NCBI RefSeq assembly: GCF_038811545.1
Contig: NZ_CP133319.1
Span: 4,476,001 to 4,540,000, forward strand
Source: Rhodoligotrophos sp. CJ14
GTDB lineage: Bacteria; Pseudomonadota; Alphaproteobacteria; Rhizobiales; Im1
Reading direction: 5' to 3'
Length of the DNA stretch: 64,000 nt
How positions within the stretch are numbered: position 1 is the stretch's first letter; each line of letters starts with the position of its first letter. The position numbers were made by a program, and so were the translations under genes. Positions 53,862 to 64,000 of this stretch are shown piece after piece. The notes under the pieces were generated by a model. It saw only the letters and a list, made by a program, of their open reading frames with translations. It was not told the DNA's origin and did no database searches.

Positions 53862-54344
53862 CTAGCCTTCCCTGTAGGTACCGGACTTCCCGCCGGTCTT
53901 TTCGATCACCCGGATATCGCCAATGCGCATGCCGCGATCAACCGCCTTGCACATGTCATAAAGCGTGAGGCAGGCAATCGAGACGGCGGTGAGCGCTTCC
54001 ATTTCAACCCCGGTCTTGCCATCGATCTTGACCGTCGCGGTCACATCGATGCGCGAGGCGTCGCTATCCGGTGTGAAGCTGACCTCGGCCTTGGTGATCG
54101 CCAGGGGATGGCAGAGGGGGATCAACTCATGGGTCCGCTTGGCCGCCATGATGCCGGCAATCCGGGCTGTGGCGAGCACGTCACCCTTCTTGCTATCGCC
54201 CGAAAGGATCAAGGCAAGCGTCTCGGGCTTCATCCACACGCTGGCTCCGGCCGTGGCAACCCGCGTCGTCACGGCCTTGTCCGACACGTCCACCATGCGC
54301 GCCTGGCCTGCTTCGTCAAGATGCGTAAGGCGCTGATCACTCAT
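53862..54344 (-). CDS. moaC: cyclic pyranopterin monophosphate synthase MoaC
   Basis: This 160-residue enzyme carries out the second half of cyclic pyranopterin formation in molybdenum cofactor synthesis. Conserved segments are [31 protein letters not shown] and [20 protein letters not shown] with KAVD following. Start ATG overlaps the trpC stop by four bases. No moaA is in the window. Confidence 0.97.
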   Translation of the reverse strand: MSDQRLTHLDEAGQARMVDVSDKAVTTRVATAGASVWMKPETLALILSGDSKKGDVLATARIAGIMAAKRTHELIPLCHPLAITKAEVSFTPDSDASRIDVTATVKIDGKTGVEMEALTAVSIACLTLYDMCKAVDRGMRIGDIRVIEKTGGKSGTYREG

Positions 54345-55171
54345 GGCATCGCCGTGGCGGTTCGGGCGGCGGGAGTAGGCGCATTCCCAAGCAGCGCTCG
54401 CGTTGCTTCAGCCACGTCCTCATGCCGCATAAGGCTTTCACCCACCAGGAACGAGCGCGCGCCAACCTGCGCCAGCCTTTCGAGATCTGCGGTCGTGCCA
54501 ATCCCGCTTTCGGCAATGATGAGGCGATCCCTCGGGATGCGCGGCGCGAGCCGCTCGGTCGTGGTGAGCGTGACCTCGAAAGTCTTGAGATTGCGATTAT
54601 TGATACCGATCAGGGGCGAGGCCAGCTTGAGCGCGCGGTCGAGCTCGGCCTCATCGTGAACCTCGATCAGCGAGTCCATGCGATAGCTTGTGGCCGCTTG
54701 CTCAAGCTCTGCAGCAAGATGATCATCCACCATCGCCATGATGATCAGGATGCAATCGGCACCCCAGGCGCGCGCTTCGGCCACTTGATAGGGATCAAGC
54801 ATGAAATCCTTGCGCAGGGCGGGCAGGGCCGTTGCTGCCCGGGCATCGGTCAAAAACCGCGGATGACCCTGAAACGAGGGCGTATCCGTGAGCACGGAAA
54901 GGCACGCCGCACCGCCCGCCTCATAGGCGCGCGCAAGCGACGGCGGATCGAAATCGGCACGGATCAGGCCCTTGGAAGGGCTCGCCTTCTTGATTTCCGC
55001 GATCAGGCCATGGGCGCCAGCATCGATCTTGGCCTTGAGCGCCATATGAAAGCCGCGCGGGGCAGGGCGGCTTTGCGCCTCGTCTTCGAGCTGCGCCAAG
55101 CTCTTGGCCCGCTTGGCGGCCGCAACCTCTTCGCGCTTATACGCGGCGATCTTGTCCAGGATGGTGGCCAT
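54341..55171 (-). CDS. trpC: indole-3-glycerol phosphate synthase TrpC
   Basis: This 276-residue TIM barrel closes the indole ring in tryptophan synthesis. Marks include [20 protein letters not shown] (catalytic Lys in the first strand), [20 protein letters not shown] and [20 protein letters not shown]. It stands alone, not fused to TrpF. It follows trpD by 3 bases and overlaps moaC by four. Confidence 0.97.
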   Translation of the reverse strand: MATILDKIAAYKREEVAAAKRAKSLAQLEDEAQSRPAPRGFHMALKAKIDAGAHGLIAEIKKASPSKGLIRADFDPPSLARAYEAGGAACLSVLTDTPSFQGHPRFLTDARAATALPALRKDFMLDPYQVAEARAWGADCILIIMAMVDDHLAAELEQAATSYRMDSLIEVHDEAELDRALKLASPLIGINNRNLKTFEVTLTTTERLAPRIPRDRLIIAESGIGTTADLERLAQVGARSFLVGESLMRHEDVAEATRALLGNAPTPAARTATAMP

Positions 55172-55174
55172 GCG

Positions 55175-56191
55175 CTACTGCCCGTTGGATACGAAAACCA
55201 GCCGTTCGAGCACTGCGGCTGCGGCACCGCTGTCGATCGCGGCGGCAGCCTGCTTGACCCCGTCGGGAAGGGATGCGGCCTTGTCGGCGACGGTCAACGC
55301 GACCGCCGTGGTCAACAGGACAATATCACGAAACGCGCTGGATTGCCCGGCGAGCACATCACGGATCGCCCGGGCATTCGCCTCCCCATCGCCGCCGCGC
55401 AGGGAATCGAGGCTCGCGCGGGGGAGGCCAGCATCTTCTGGCGTGATCTCGAACGTGCGCACCTCGCCCTTTCGCAGTTCGGCCACATAGGTAGGCCCTG
55501 TGGTGGTCACCTCATCGAGCCCATCCGAACCATGGGTGACCCACACCCGCTCCGAACCGAGATTGCGTAATACCTTCGCGAGCGGTTCGATCCATTCCCG
55601 GGCATAGACGCCGACCACCTGCCGGCGCACCCCTGCCGGATTGGCGAGCGGTCCGAGCAGATTGAAGATGGTACGGGTGCCAAGCTCGACCCGGCTCGGC
55701 CCCACATGGCGCATCGCCGCGTGATGGCTGGGCGCGAACATGAAGCCCACCCCGGCCTCATCGATGCAGCGGGCGATAATCTCGGGCGAGGCCTCGATAT
55801 TGACACCGAGCGCCGCCAAGGCATCCGCCGCCCCCGATTTGGACGACAGCGCCCGGTTGCCGTGCTTGGCGACCTTGACGCCGCAGCCTGCCGTGACGAT
55901 CGCCGCACAGGTCGAGATATTGTAGGTGCGCGCACCATCACCGCCTGTACCGACAATGTCGATCGCATTAGCCGGCGCGATGACCCGGGTCATCTTCGCG
56001 CGCATGGTCTCGACCGCACCGGTGATCTCGTCCACCGTCTCGCCCCTGACTCGCAGCGCCATGAGCAGCCCGCCGATCTGGCTGGGCGTCGCTTCGCCCG
56101 ACATCATGATATCGAACGCTTGCTTGGCTTCGTCGCGATCGAGCGGGCGGCCCTCCGCGACCTTGCTGATGAGCGGTTTCAGATCCGACAT
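55175..56191 (-). CDS. trpD: anthranilate phosphoribosyltransferase TrpD
   Basis: This 338-residue enzyme transfers phosphoribose from PRPP to anthranilate. The PRPP site is [17 protein letters not shown], followed by [20 protein letters not shown] and [20 protein letters not shown] for the anthranilate tunnel. It follows trpG by 5 bases. Confidence 0.97.
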   Translation of the reverse strand: MSDLKPLISKVAEGRPLDRDEAKQAFDIMMSGEATPSQIGGLLMALRVRGETVDEITGAVETMRAKMTRVIAPANAIDIVGTGGDGARTYNISTCAAIVTAGCGVKVAKHGNRALSSKSGAADALAALGVNIEASPEIIARCIDEAGVGFMFAPSHHAAMRHVGPSRVELGTRTIFNLLGPLANPAGVRRQVVGVYAREWIEPLAKVLRNLGSERVWVTHGSDGLDEVTTTGPTYVAELRKGEVRTFEITPEDAGLPRASLDSLRGGDGEANARAIRDVLAGQSSAFRDIVLLTTAVALTVADKAASLPDGVKQAAAAIDSGAAAAVLERLVFVSNGQ

Positions 56192-56196
56192 GGCGC

Positions 56197-56781
56197 TCAG
56201 GCTGCCTTGGCGCGTTGGGCGAGGTCGAGGAAGTTCTTCAAGAGCTTGTGCCCATATTCCGATGCGATGCTCTCCGGGTGGAACTGCACGCCATGTACGG
56301 GATGTTCCTTGTGCTGCAACCCCATGATGATGCCGTCATCCGTCTCCGCCGTAACCTCGAGACTGTCAGGCAGGCTGTCGCGCTCGACGATGAGCGAGTG
56401 ATAGCGCGTCGCCTGGAACGCGCTGTTGATGCCGTGGAACACGCCCTTGCCGGAATGACGGATGGTCGAGAGCTTCCCGTGCATCACCTGCGGCGCGCGG
56501 ACGACCTGTCCGCCATAGACCTGACCGATCGACTGATGGCCGAGGCACACACCGAGGATTGGAATCGTCTGTCCGGCCTTTTCGATGAGCTCGACAGAGA
56601 TGCCGGCCTCGTTCGGTGTGCACGGGCCGGGTGAGAGCACGATCGCCTCGGGATCCGCCTCGACGACCTCCGGCACCGTTATCTTGTCATTGCGATAGAC
56701 CTGAACATCAGCGCCGAGCTCGCCGAGATAGTGGACGAGATTATAGGTGAAGCTGTCATAGTTATCGATCAGGATGATCAT
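56197..56781 (-). CDS. trpG: anthranilate synthase component II TrpG (glutamine amidotransferase)
   Basis: This 194-residue class I amidotransferase provides ammonia for anthranilate synthase. The catalytic Cys is in [16 protein letters not shown] and the His-Glu pair in [15 protein letters not shown]. Start at 56781 overlaps the trpE stop (ATGA); longer frames upstream lie inside trpE. The separate trpG differs from Rhizobiaceae, where trpE and trpG are fused. Confidence 0.96.
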   Translation of the reverse strand: MIILIDNYDSFTYNLVHYLGELGADVQVYRNDKITVPEVVEADPEAIVLSPGPCTPNEAGISVELIEKAGQTIPILGVCLGHQSIGQVYGGQVVRAPQVMHGKLSTIRHSGKGVFHGINSAFQATRYHSLIVERDSLPDSLEVTAETDDGIIMGLQHKEHPVHGVQFHPESIASEYGHKLLKNFLDLAQRAKAA

Positions 56782-58298
56782 TGTCCCATCCCCGCTTCTC
56801 CGGCGAAGCGGACCGCCTCTTCGGCGGCGCGGAACAGCGCCTTCGCCTTGTTCACACATTCCTGCTGCTCGGCATCCGGATCGCTGTCCGCGACCACACC
56901 CGCGCCGGCCTGCACATACATCTTGCCGTCCTTCACCAGCGCCGTGCGCAGCACGATGCAGGTATCCATATCGCCATTGGCCGAGAAATAGCCGACGCAT
57001 CCGGCGTACGGTCCGCGCTTGTCGCGCTCGAGTTCGGCGATGATTTCCATGGCCCGAACCTTTGGCGCACCCGACACCGTGCCGGCGGGAAAACCCGCGA
57101 CCAGCGCCGCGATCGCGTCATAGCGATCATCGAGCTCGCCTTCCACATTGGAGACGATATGCATCACCTGGCTGTAGAATTCGAGGGCGAACTGGTCGGT
57201 GACCTTGACCGTCCCGGTTTTGGCGACGCGCCCCACATCATTCCGCCCGAGATCGAGCAGCATGAGATGCTCGGCGCGCTCCTTGGGATCTGACAGCAGA
57301 TCCTCGGCGCGCGCCTGATCCTCGGCCGGTGTCGCACCCCGCGGTCGCGTGCCGGCCAACGGCCGGATCGTGACCTTCCCCTCGCGCACCCGCACCAGGA
57401 TCTCAGGGCTCGACCCGATCAGTGAGAAATCCTCGAAATTGAGGAAATAGAGGAAGGGCGAAGGGTTCACCCGCCGCAGCGCCCGATAGAGCGAGAACGG
57501 GCTGAGTGTGAACGGGGTTTCGAAGCGCTGGCTCAGCACCACCTGAAAGATGTCACCCGCGAGGATATACTCCTGCGCCCGGCGCACCATGGCTTTGAAG
57601 TCCGCAGGTGCCGTGTTGGACTGGGGCGCCTCGACGGGTGGCGCCTCGCAACGCTCGCGCATGCCGTGGTCCAGCGGCCGGTCGAGCGATGCCGTGACCT
57701 CCGCCAGCCGCTCGGTGGCCTGAGCATACGCCGCCTTGGCCGTCAGCCCCTGTTTGGGGAATACCGGCGAGACGATCGTCACCTCATCCTTGATGGCATC
57801 GAAGATCGCCATGATCGTTGGCCTGACCAGAATGGCATCCGGCACCCCGATCACATCGGCCCCGGGGTCCGGCAGCCGCTCCATCAGCCGCACCATGTCA
57901 TAGCCCATATAGCCGAACACCCCGGCCGACATGGGCGGCAGGTTTGCGGGCAAGTCTATGCGGGATTCCGCCATCAGGCTGCGCAATGCCGTGAGCGGCT
58001 CTTCCTCGAGCGGTGTGAACGGCCCTTCAGGATTGGCGAGCGCCGATCGGTTGATCTCGGCCTTCCCGTCCTGCACGCGCCATACGATGTCCGGACGCAT
58101 GCCGATGATGGAGTAGCGGCCGCGCACCGCGCCGCCTTCTACGGATTCCAGCAGCAGGCTGTAGCGCTCATGATGCGCGATCTTGAGCATCGCCGAGACC
58201 GGCGTCTCGAGATCGGCAACGAGCCGGGTTGAGACGACTTGCGCTTGGCCCTGGTCATAGAGCCGCGCGAACTGTTCGAAATCGGGTTCAATGGGCAT
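56778..58298 (-). CDS. trpE: anthranilate synthase component I TrpE
   Basis: This 506-residue enzyme converts chorismate and ammonia to anthranilate. N-terminal tryptophan-binding segment [20 protein letters not shown] suggests feedback inhibition. The chorismate-binding core has [45 protein letters not shown] and [16 protein letters not shown]. It is the first gene of the trpEGDC-moaC-moeA run. I see no leader peptide with Trp codons in the short gap upstream of it. Confidence 0.97.
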   Translation of the reverse strand: MPIEPDFEQFARLYDQGQAQVVSTRLVADLETPVSAMLKIAHHERYSLLLESVEGGAVRGRYSIIGMRPDIVWRVQDGKAEINRSALANPEGPFTPLEEEPLTALRSLMAESRIDLPANLPPMSAGVFGYMGYDMVRLMERLPDPGADVIGVPDAILVRPTIMAIFDAIKDEVTIVSPVFPKQGLTAKAAYAQATERLAEVTASLDRPLDHGMRERCEAPPVEAPQSNTAPADFKAMVRRAQEYILAGDIFQVVLSQRFETPFTLSPFSLYRALRRVNPSPFLYFLNFEDFSLIGSSPEILVRVREGKVTIRPLAGTRPRGATPAEDQARAEDLLSDPKERAEHLMLLDLGRNDVGRVAKTGTVKVTDQFALEFYSQVMHIVSNVEGELDDRYDAIAALVAGFPAGTVSGAPKVRAMEIIAELERDKRGPYAGCVGYFSANGDMDTCIVLRTALVKDGKMYVQAGAGVVADSDPDAEQQECVNKAKALFRAAEEAVRFAGEAGMGQ

Positions 58299-58332
58299 GG
58301 TGTCACGTCATCAATGAGATTGGAACGAGCGG

Positions 58333-60228
58333 TCACGATTGCGGTGCGTTGATGCTCGACCAAAGCTCGTTATTGACCGTGACACCGATATCCCGTTCGA
58401 GCCGGCTGACATATTGGCCAAACAGGTCTTCCGCCATATTGCCTTGCAGAGCCTGGGCAAAATTGGCCGCCTGAGCGCCCTTCGGATCAAAATCCGGCGT
58501 CTTGACCTCCATGGGGCGGATGAGCTGGACGACCTTCGCGTTTGGATCATAAGCGACGCCAGCCCCATTGACCGGGGTCGAGAACAGCGAGGTCACGGCG
58601 GCTCTGCCGAAATTGGGCGCCTCACCGCCACGCTTCAAGGGCGGCGTGGTGGCAATCGGCAGCGACAATTCCTGGGCGATCTGCTCCATGGTCTTTTGAC
58701 CATCACGCAGGTCCGCCGCCAAGTCACGCGCCTTCTGCTCCAGCGCCTCCTGTCGGCGCTCCGCCGTGATCAGCTCCACGATCTCCGGCCGCACCTCGTC
58801 GAGCGGTTTCACCGTTTCTGGCGTGACCTCGGCCACTTCGAACCAGACATAGCCGTCATCATCGGTGGAGATCGCGTCATTCTCGACGCCGACATCGCTC
58901 TCGAACGCGGCAGCGACCACCTTGTCGCGCGCCGGGACATTGGTCACCGGCTTGCCATCCGGACCATTGCCCGAGCGATCGATGGCATCGACTTGGATGA
59001 CTGGCAGATCGAGCTTCTCGGCCACTTCCCTCAATGTCGCGCCACTCGCCCGCTCATCCTCGAAACGATCATACATGGAGGCAAGCTCTTCACGCGCCCG
59101 CTCGAGCTTCAAGGTCTCGGCGAGCTGGTCCCGCACCTCCGCCAGGGGCTTCGTGACGCTCGGCTCGACCGCCGTCACCTTGAGCAGCACCACGGCAAGC
59201 CGCCCCTCGACAGGCTGGCTGATCTGCCCGGGCAGGAGCGAGAACGCCGCATCCGCGAGCGACCGGTCCGGGATCTGGCTCTTGGCGACCGTGCCGATCG
59301 TGTAATCGGGTTCCGTCAGCCCCCGTTCCTTCGCGAAGGTGGCGAAATCCGCGCCCGATTGCAGCTTGGCCCGCGCCGCACGTGCCTCTTCCTCGTCCTT
59401 GAACGGGATCTGCAGAATGGTCCGTCGCTCCGGCGTGGTGAACTCGGCGATACGGTTCTGGTAGGCCTGCTCCAGCTCCTGATCGGAAATGGTGATCGTC
59501 TTGGCAAGGTCGGCCGGCTCCAGACGCACAAGCGTCACCGTCCGGAATTCGGGCGCTGTGAAATTGCGCTTATGCGTCTCGTAATAATCGGCGATTTCCG
59601 CATCCGTCGGCGCAGTAACCTCTCCGGCCATGCTCATGGGCAGCGTGAGATACTGCCCCACCCGTTCCGTGTTCTGGAATTCGAAGGCGGCGCGGACGAG
59701 CGTCTCCGGCACGGTGAAGCTGCGATCGATGGGGCTCGCCACCGATTCCCGCAGCAGCTGAGCCCGCTCCATCGCGATGAATTGTTGCTCGGTGAGATTG
59801 TTAGCCCGCAGCACCTGCAGGAACGTCTCGCGGTCGAACTGGCCGCGTGCGTTGCGGAAGGCCGGGATCGCTGCGGCCCGCTGGGCGATCACCATGTCGG
59901 GCACTTCAAGGCCCAGATTGCGGGCTTGCACCTCGAGCGCGGTCTGCCGGATCATATCCCCCAGGATCTGGCCATCGAAGCCGGCCTCGCGCGCCTCCTG
60001 GAGAGTGATCGGGCGTCCCATCCGTTGCGACATCGCCTGCAGCCGCTGCCGCATGGTGTCCTGGAACTGCTCCGGGCTGATCTCGCGATCCCCGATCGTG
60101 ACCAGTGCCCGGCTGCGCGCGCCCGTAAACATGTCGGCGACGCCCCATACGGCGAAGCTCATGGCGATGAGGCCGATGAACAGTTTGGCCACCCAACCGG
60201 CGGCTTTGCTTCGCATCACTGAGAGCAT
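58333..60228 (-). CDS. ppiD: periplasmic peptidyl-prolyl isomerase PpiD (SurA-N/parvulin type)
   Basis: This 631-residue folding factor is anchored by an N-terminal helix (KLFIGLIAMSFAVWGVADMF). The chaperone region follows, with RDISPEQFQ-like segments and DTMRQRLQAMSQRMGRPITL. The parvulin-like domain lies at about residues 240-360 (FATFAKERGLTEPDYTIGTV, then LLPGQISQPVEGRLAVVLLK). It assists outer-membrane and secreted protein folding near the Sec translocon. It precedes trpE by 34 bases on the same strand, the usual alphaproteobacterial order ppiD-trpE-trpG. Confidence 0.9.
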   Translation of the reverse strand: MLSVMRSKAAGWVAKLFIGLIAMSFAVWGVADMFTGARSRALVTIGDREISPEQFQDTMRQRLQAMSQRMGRPITLQEAREAGFDGQILGDMIRQTALEVQARNLGLEVPDMVIAQRAAAIPAFRNARGQFDRETFLQVLRANNLTEQQFIAMERAQLLRESVASPIDRSFTVPETLVRAAFEFQNTERVGQYLTLPMSMAGEVTAPTDAEIADYYETHKRNFTAPEFRTVTLVRLEPADLAKTITISDQELEQAYQNRIAEFTTPERRTILQIPFKDEEEARAARAKLQSGADFATFAKERGLTEPDYTIGTVAKSQIPDRSLADAAFSLLPGQISQPVEGRLAVVLLKVTAVEPSVTKPLAEVRDQLAETLKLERAREELASMYDRFEDERASGATLREVAEKLDLPVIQVDAIDRSGNGPDGKPVTNVPARDKVVAAAFESDVGVENDAISTDDDGYVWFEVAEVTPETVKPLDEVRPEIVELITAERRQEALEQKARDLAADLRDGQKTMEQIAQELSLPIATTPPLKRGGEAPNFGRAAVTSLFSTPVNGAGVAYDPNAKVVQLIRPMEVKTPDFDPKGAQAANFAQALQGNMAEDLFGQYVSRLERDIGVTVNNELWSSINAPQS

Positions 60229-60503
60229 CTTCGTCAGTCCCGACGTGTTTGAGAACCGTCATCAATGAGCCGGCGGTTCCAATCGCAGACCCATCACGCG
60301 CAAAAGCCACGGCAGGCGGGGCCCGCCGCGGTGGGCGCATCATATGGATGGGCACCGCCCGTAGCAAGCGCGATGCCTGGCAAAGCCGCAATCTTGCGCG
60401 GCATGCTTGCGCGCTGGCCACGCAATAGGTTCATTATAGCGCTCTGAGCGAACCGCATCGAGCATGTGGTTCAGGGGCGGGTTCTAAAAACCATGGACGG
60501 GCA

Positions 60504-61271
60504 ATGGCGCTGATTGAGCCCAGGCCGATCATCATCGGCAACTGGAAGATGAACGGCACATCGGAATCACTCGGCGAGATTCGCTTGATGGCCGCGATGC
60601 TCGACGGGGTGGCGATCGGCTGCGAAGTGGTGGTCTGTCCTCCGGCCACCCTGATCCGCACGGTGCACGAAATGCTGTCCGGCAGCCGGATCAAGACCGG
60701 TGGCCAGGATTGCCATCCGGAGCCCCAAGGGGCTTTCACTGGCGACATTGCTGCGGAAATGCTGCGCGACTGCGGGGCGACCCACGTCATTCTGGGCCAT
60801 TCCGAGCGTCGTCATTACCATGGCGAGACCGACGCGCTTGTTTGCCGCAAGGTCACCGCGGCTCACCGGGCCGGTCTTACCGCAGTGGTCTGCATCGGCG
60901 AAACCGAGGACGAGCGCGATGCCGGTCAGACCGTCCCCGTGGTCGCGCGGCAGCTTGCCGGGTCGATCCCCGATAATGTCTCCGCTGAGAACACCATCAT
61001 CGCCTATGAGCCCGTCTGGGCGATCGGATCGGGCCGCACGCCCACAACGGACGAGATCAAGCAGGTCCATCAGGCCATCCGCGATCAGCTGGCCGAGCGT
61101 CTTGATCCACAGACCACAGCCGCTATCCGCATTCTCTATGGCGGATCGATGAAGCCCGCCAATGCCGGAGCGATTCTGGCCATTCCCGATGTGAATGGCG
61201 GGCTCGTCGGCCAGGCGAGCCTCAAGGCGAAGGATTTTCTCGGCATCATCGGCCTGTTCGCGCCGAATTGA
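60504..61271 (+). CDS. tpiA: triosephosphate isomerase TpiA
   Basis: This 255-residue TIM barrel interconverts dihydroxyacetone phosphate and glyceraldehyde 3-phosphate. Active-site pieces are IIGNWKMNGTSES (Lys), VILGHSERRHYHGE (His), IIAYEPVWAIGSG (Glu) and IRILYGGSMKPANA. It is divergent from ppiD, with 275 bases between them, and precedes secG in the common alphaproteobacterial order tpiA-secG-pyrG. Confidence 0.97.
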   Translation: MALIEPRPIIIGNWKMNGTSESLGEIRLMAAMLDGVAIGCEVVVCPPATLIRTVHEMLSGSRIKTGGQDCHPEPQGAFTGDIAAEMLRDCGATHVILGHSERRHYHGETDALVCRKVTAAHRAGLTAVVCIGETEDERDAGQTVPVVARQLAGSIPDNVSAENTIIAYEPVWAIGSGRTPTTDEIKQVHQAIRDQLAERLDPQTTAAIRILYGGSMKPANAGAILAIPDVNGGLVGQASLKAKDFLGIIGLFAPN

Positions 61272-61429
61272 TGCTGACCGGGACGCTGAGCGGGATGTGC
61301 AGTTGGCGTGATGTGCTTGAATAGGAGCGGGGCGGTACCAAATGGCCGTTTGCACTCGCCCTTGTTTCGCGCTAAAGCCTGCCGCCGCATGAGAGCGTCG
61401 ATCCCTGCGGCGCGGATTGGATTGGGATC

Positions 61430-61990
61430 ATGGAAGAAGTCATTCTCGTCATCCACCTGATCGTGGCGATTGCACTCGTCGCGGTGGTGCTCTTGCAGCG
61501 CTCGGAAGGTGGCGCGCTGGGCATCGGTGGCGGCGGATCCATATTCGCCAGCCGCGGTGCGGCGAATGTGCTGACCCGGGCGACGGCGATTCTGGCAGGC
61601 GTCTTCTTTCTCACCTCCATCGTGCTCACCTTGATGCACAGAGGCGGTTCGGGCTCGATTTTCGACGAGATGATCCGTCAGCAGGCCCCTGCATCCTCCT
61701 CCGGTGAGACCGGCGGCAATGGATCGGGCTCTGTTCTGCCCGTGCTTCCCGGATCACCCACGATCCCGACACCAGCGGCGCCCGCAACACCGACACCTAC
61801 GACGCCGGCCCCCGAAAATGCGGCGCCTCAATCGAGCGCACCGGCCCAATCCTCCGCCCCAGCTCCTGCTTCACCGGTCCCGGCTGCTCCTCAGCCCGCG
61901 GCGCCGACCACACCGACGCCACCCGCCGGGCCTGCCACCGATGCGGCGCCGCCGCCGCCGCCATCTGGCAATCCGCCGGCGCAACAGTGA
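61430..61990 (+). CDS. secG: preprotein translocase subunit SecG
   Basis: This 186-residue SecYEG subunit has two membrane helices (VILVIHLIVAIALVAVVLLQ and LTRATAILAGVFFLTSIVLT) separated by the conserved RSEGGALGIGGGGSIFASRG. The C-terminal third is a long Pro/Ala/Ser/Thr-rich tail of low complexity, as in many alphaproteobacterial SecG proteins. A strong terminator follows. Confidence 0.95.
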   Translation: MEEVILVIHLIVAIALVAVVLLQRSEGGALGIGGGGSIFASRGAANVLTRATAILAGVFFLTSIVLTLMHRGGSGSIFDEMIRQQAPASSSGETGGNGSGSVLPVLPGSPTIPTPAAPATPTPTTPAPENAAPQSSAPAQSSAPAPASPVPAAPQPAAPTTPTPPAGPATDAAPPPPPSGNPPAQQ

Positions 61991-61999
61991 ATTCCATCG

Positions 62000-62024
62000 G
62001 CATCCGTGGAAATTCCACGGATGC
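62000..62024 (+). terminator. terminator behind secG
   Basis: A perfect 11-base stem GCATCCGTGGA (62000-62010) and TCCACGGATGC (62014-62024) with a 3-base loop, followed by TTCGTTTCGT. It separates secG from pyrG. Confidence 0.8.
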
Positions 62025-62047
62025 TTCGTTTCGTCTCAATAAAATAG

Positions 62048-63760
<1,713 letters not shown>

Positions 63761-63855
63761 GCCTGCTCGTGCTTTGCCTTTAAAAGGCCCAGCTCACGCA
63801 GCATGACCGGGCGATTTTGTGCAGCTGCGCAAGGCCTGACCTCACACGGGGGATC

Positions 63856-64000
63856 ATGAAGGGACGATCGCTTACAACGGCGCCTTATCTGGTGATCCTG
63901 ACGCTCCTGGCATTGGCCCTATGGAGCATGGGCACGGCTCATGCCCAGGACGCAACCGTCGATCGCATCCAGCGTCAGACGGCGCCTCTCACCAAGCAGC
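63856..64000 (+). CDS. exported protein, cut by the window end
   Basis: The 48 codons in view begin with a Sec signal peptide (TTAPYLVILTLLALALWSMG, then TAHAQD) and continue DATVDRIQRQTAPLTKQ. The mature domain lies outside the window, so the family cannot be named. GGGGGATC precedes the ATG. Confidence 0.7.
   Translation, partial: MKGRSLTTAPYLVILTLLALALWSMGTAHAQDATVDRIQRQTAPLTKQ

Noticed and set aside
58339-60222. 627-residue plus-strand open frame over ppiD
   Set aside because: It mirrors the codon bias of the real gene on the other strand and is rich in Arg, His and Asp without any motif.

Overview
The window looks like a chromosomal segment of an alphaproteobacterium, most likely Hyphomicrobiales (Rhizobiales) or a close relative. 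The signs are dnaG next to an alphaproteobacterial-type rpoD, a GC-rich codon pattern, a cobalamin riboswitch in front of a TonB-dependent receptor, GTA-like tail genes in a decayed prophage, and a palindromic intergenic element (core near 30079-30183) that I recall as common in this order. I could not assign a species.

Layout. 1-5.3 kb: two uncharacterised small genes, then dnaG and rpoD. 5.4-7.8 kb: an NTF2-like protein, an acetyltransferase, an unknown protein and a SIMPL-domain exported protein. 8.0-11.7 kb: a tRNA with CAT anticodon followed by a degraded prophage (baseplate/tail fragments, a DUF2793-tail tube chimera, a broken GH19 lysin) with a cupin gene inside it. 12-19.5 kb: a DHA2-type efflux transporter behind a near-perfect 28-bp palindrome, then a riboswitch-controlled vitamin B12 uptake operon (btuB-btuF-btuC-btuD plus one unknown protein).

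19.5-31.2 kb: a catabolic island with a TRAP transporter, two CoA ligases, a dimeric-barrel protein, two SDRs, a thiolase-like protein with a DUF35 partner, and a TetR regulator. Two promoters here share the same architecture: a TTGACA box, a 17-bp spacer, and a 16-bp operator (13/16 identical between the two) lying over the -10. This predicts that one TetR repressor controls both the TRAP/ligase operon and the ligase/thiolase/DUF35 operon. It is the best candidate for an undescribed system: uptake, CoA activation and C-C cleavage of an unknown carboxylic acid.

31-37 kb: assorted genes (GST, two GT2 glycosyltransferases, cupin, GNAT, homocysteine methyltransferase-like, a small protein with strong hairpins). 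37.3-50.3 kb: a second catabolic island with an SMP-30 lactonase, two different ThDP-dependent enzymes flanking a GntR regulator, a complete branched-chain-type ABC transporter, and three oxidoreductases.

50.3-64 kb: a DUF3309 peptide, an MHS-type symporter with a large soluble insertion, then the housekeeping block trpE-trpG-trpD-trpC-moaC-moeA with ppiD (minus strand), and tpiA, secG, pyrG (plus strand). An exported protein is cut by the window end. Long antisense open frames over btuB, ppiD, the TRAP genes and livM were judged GC-driven shadows.
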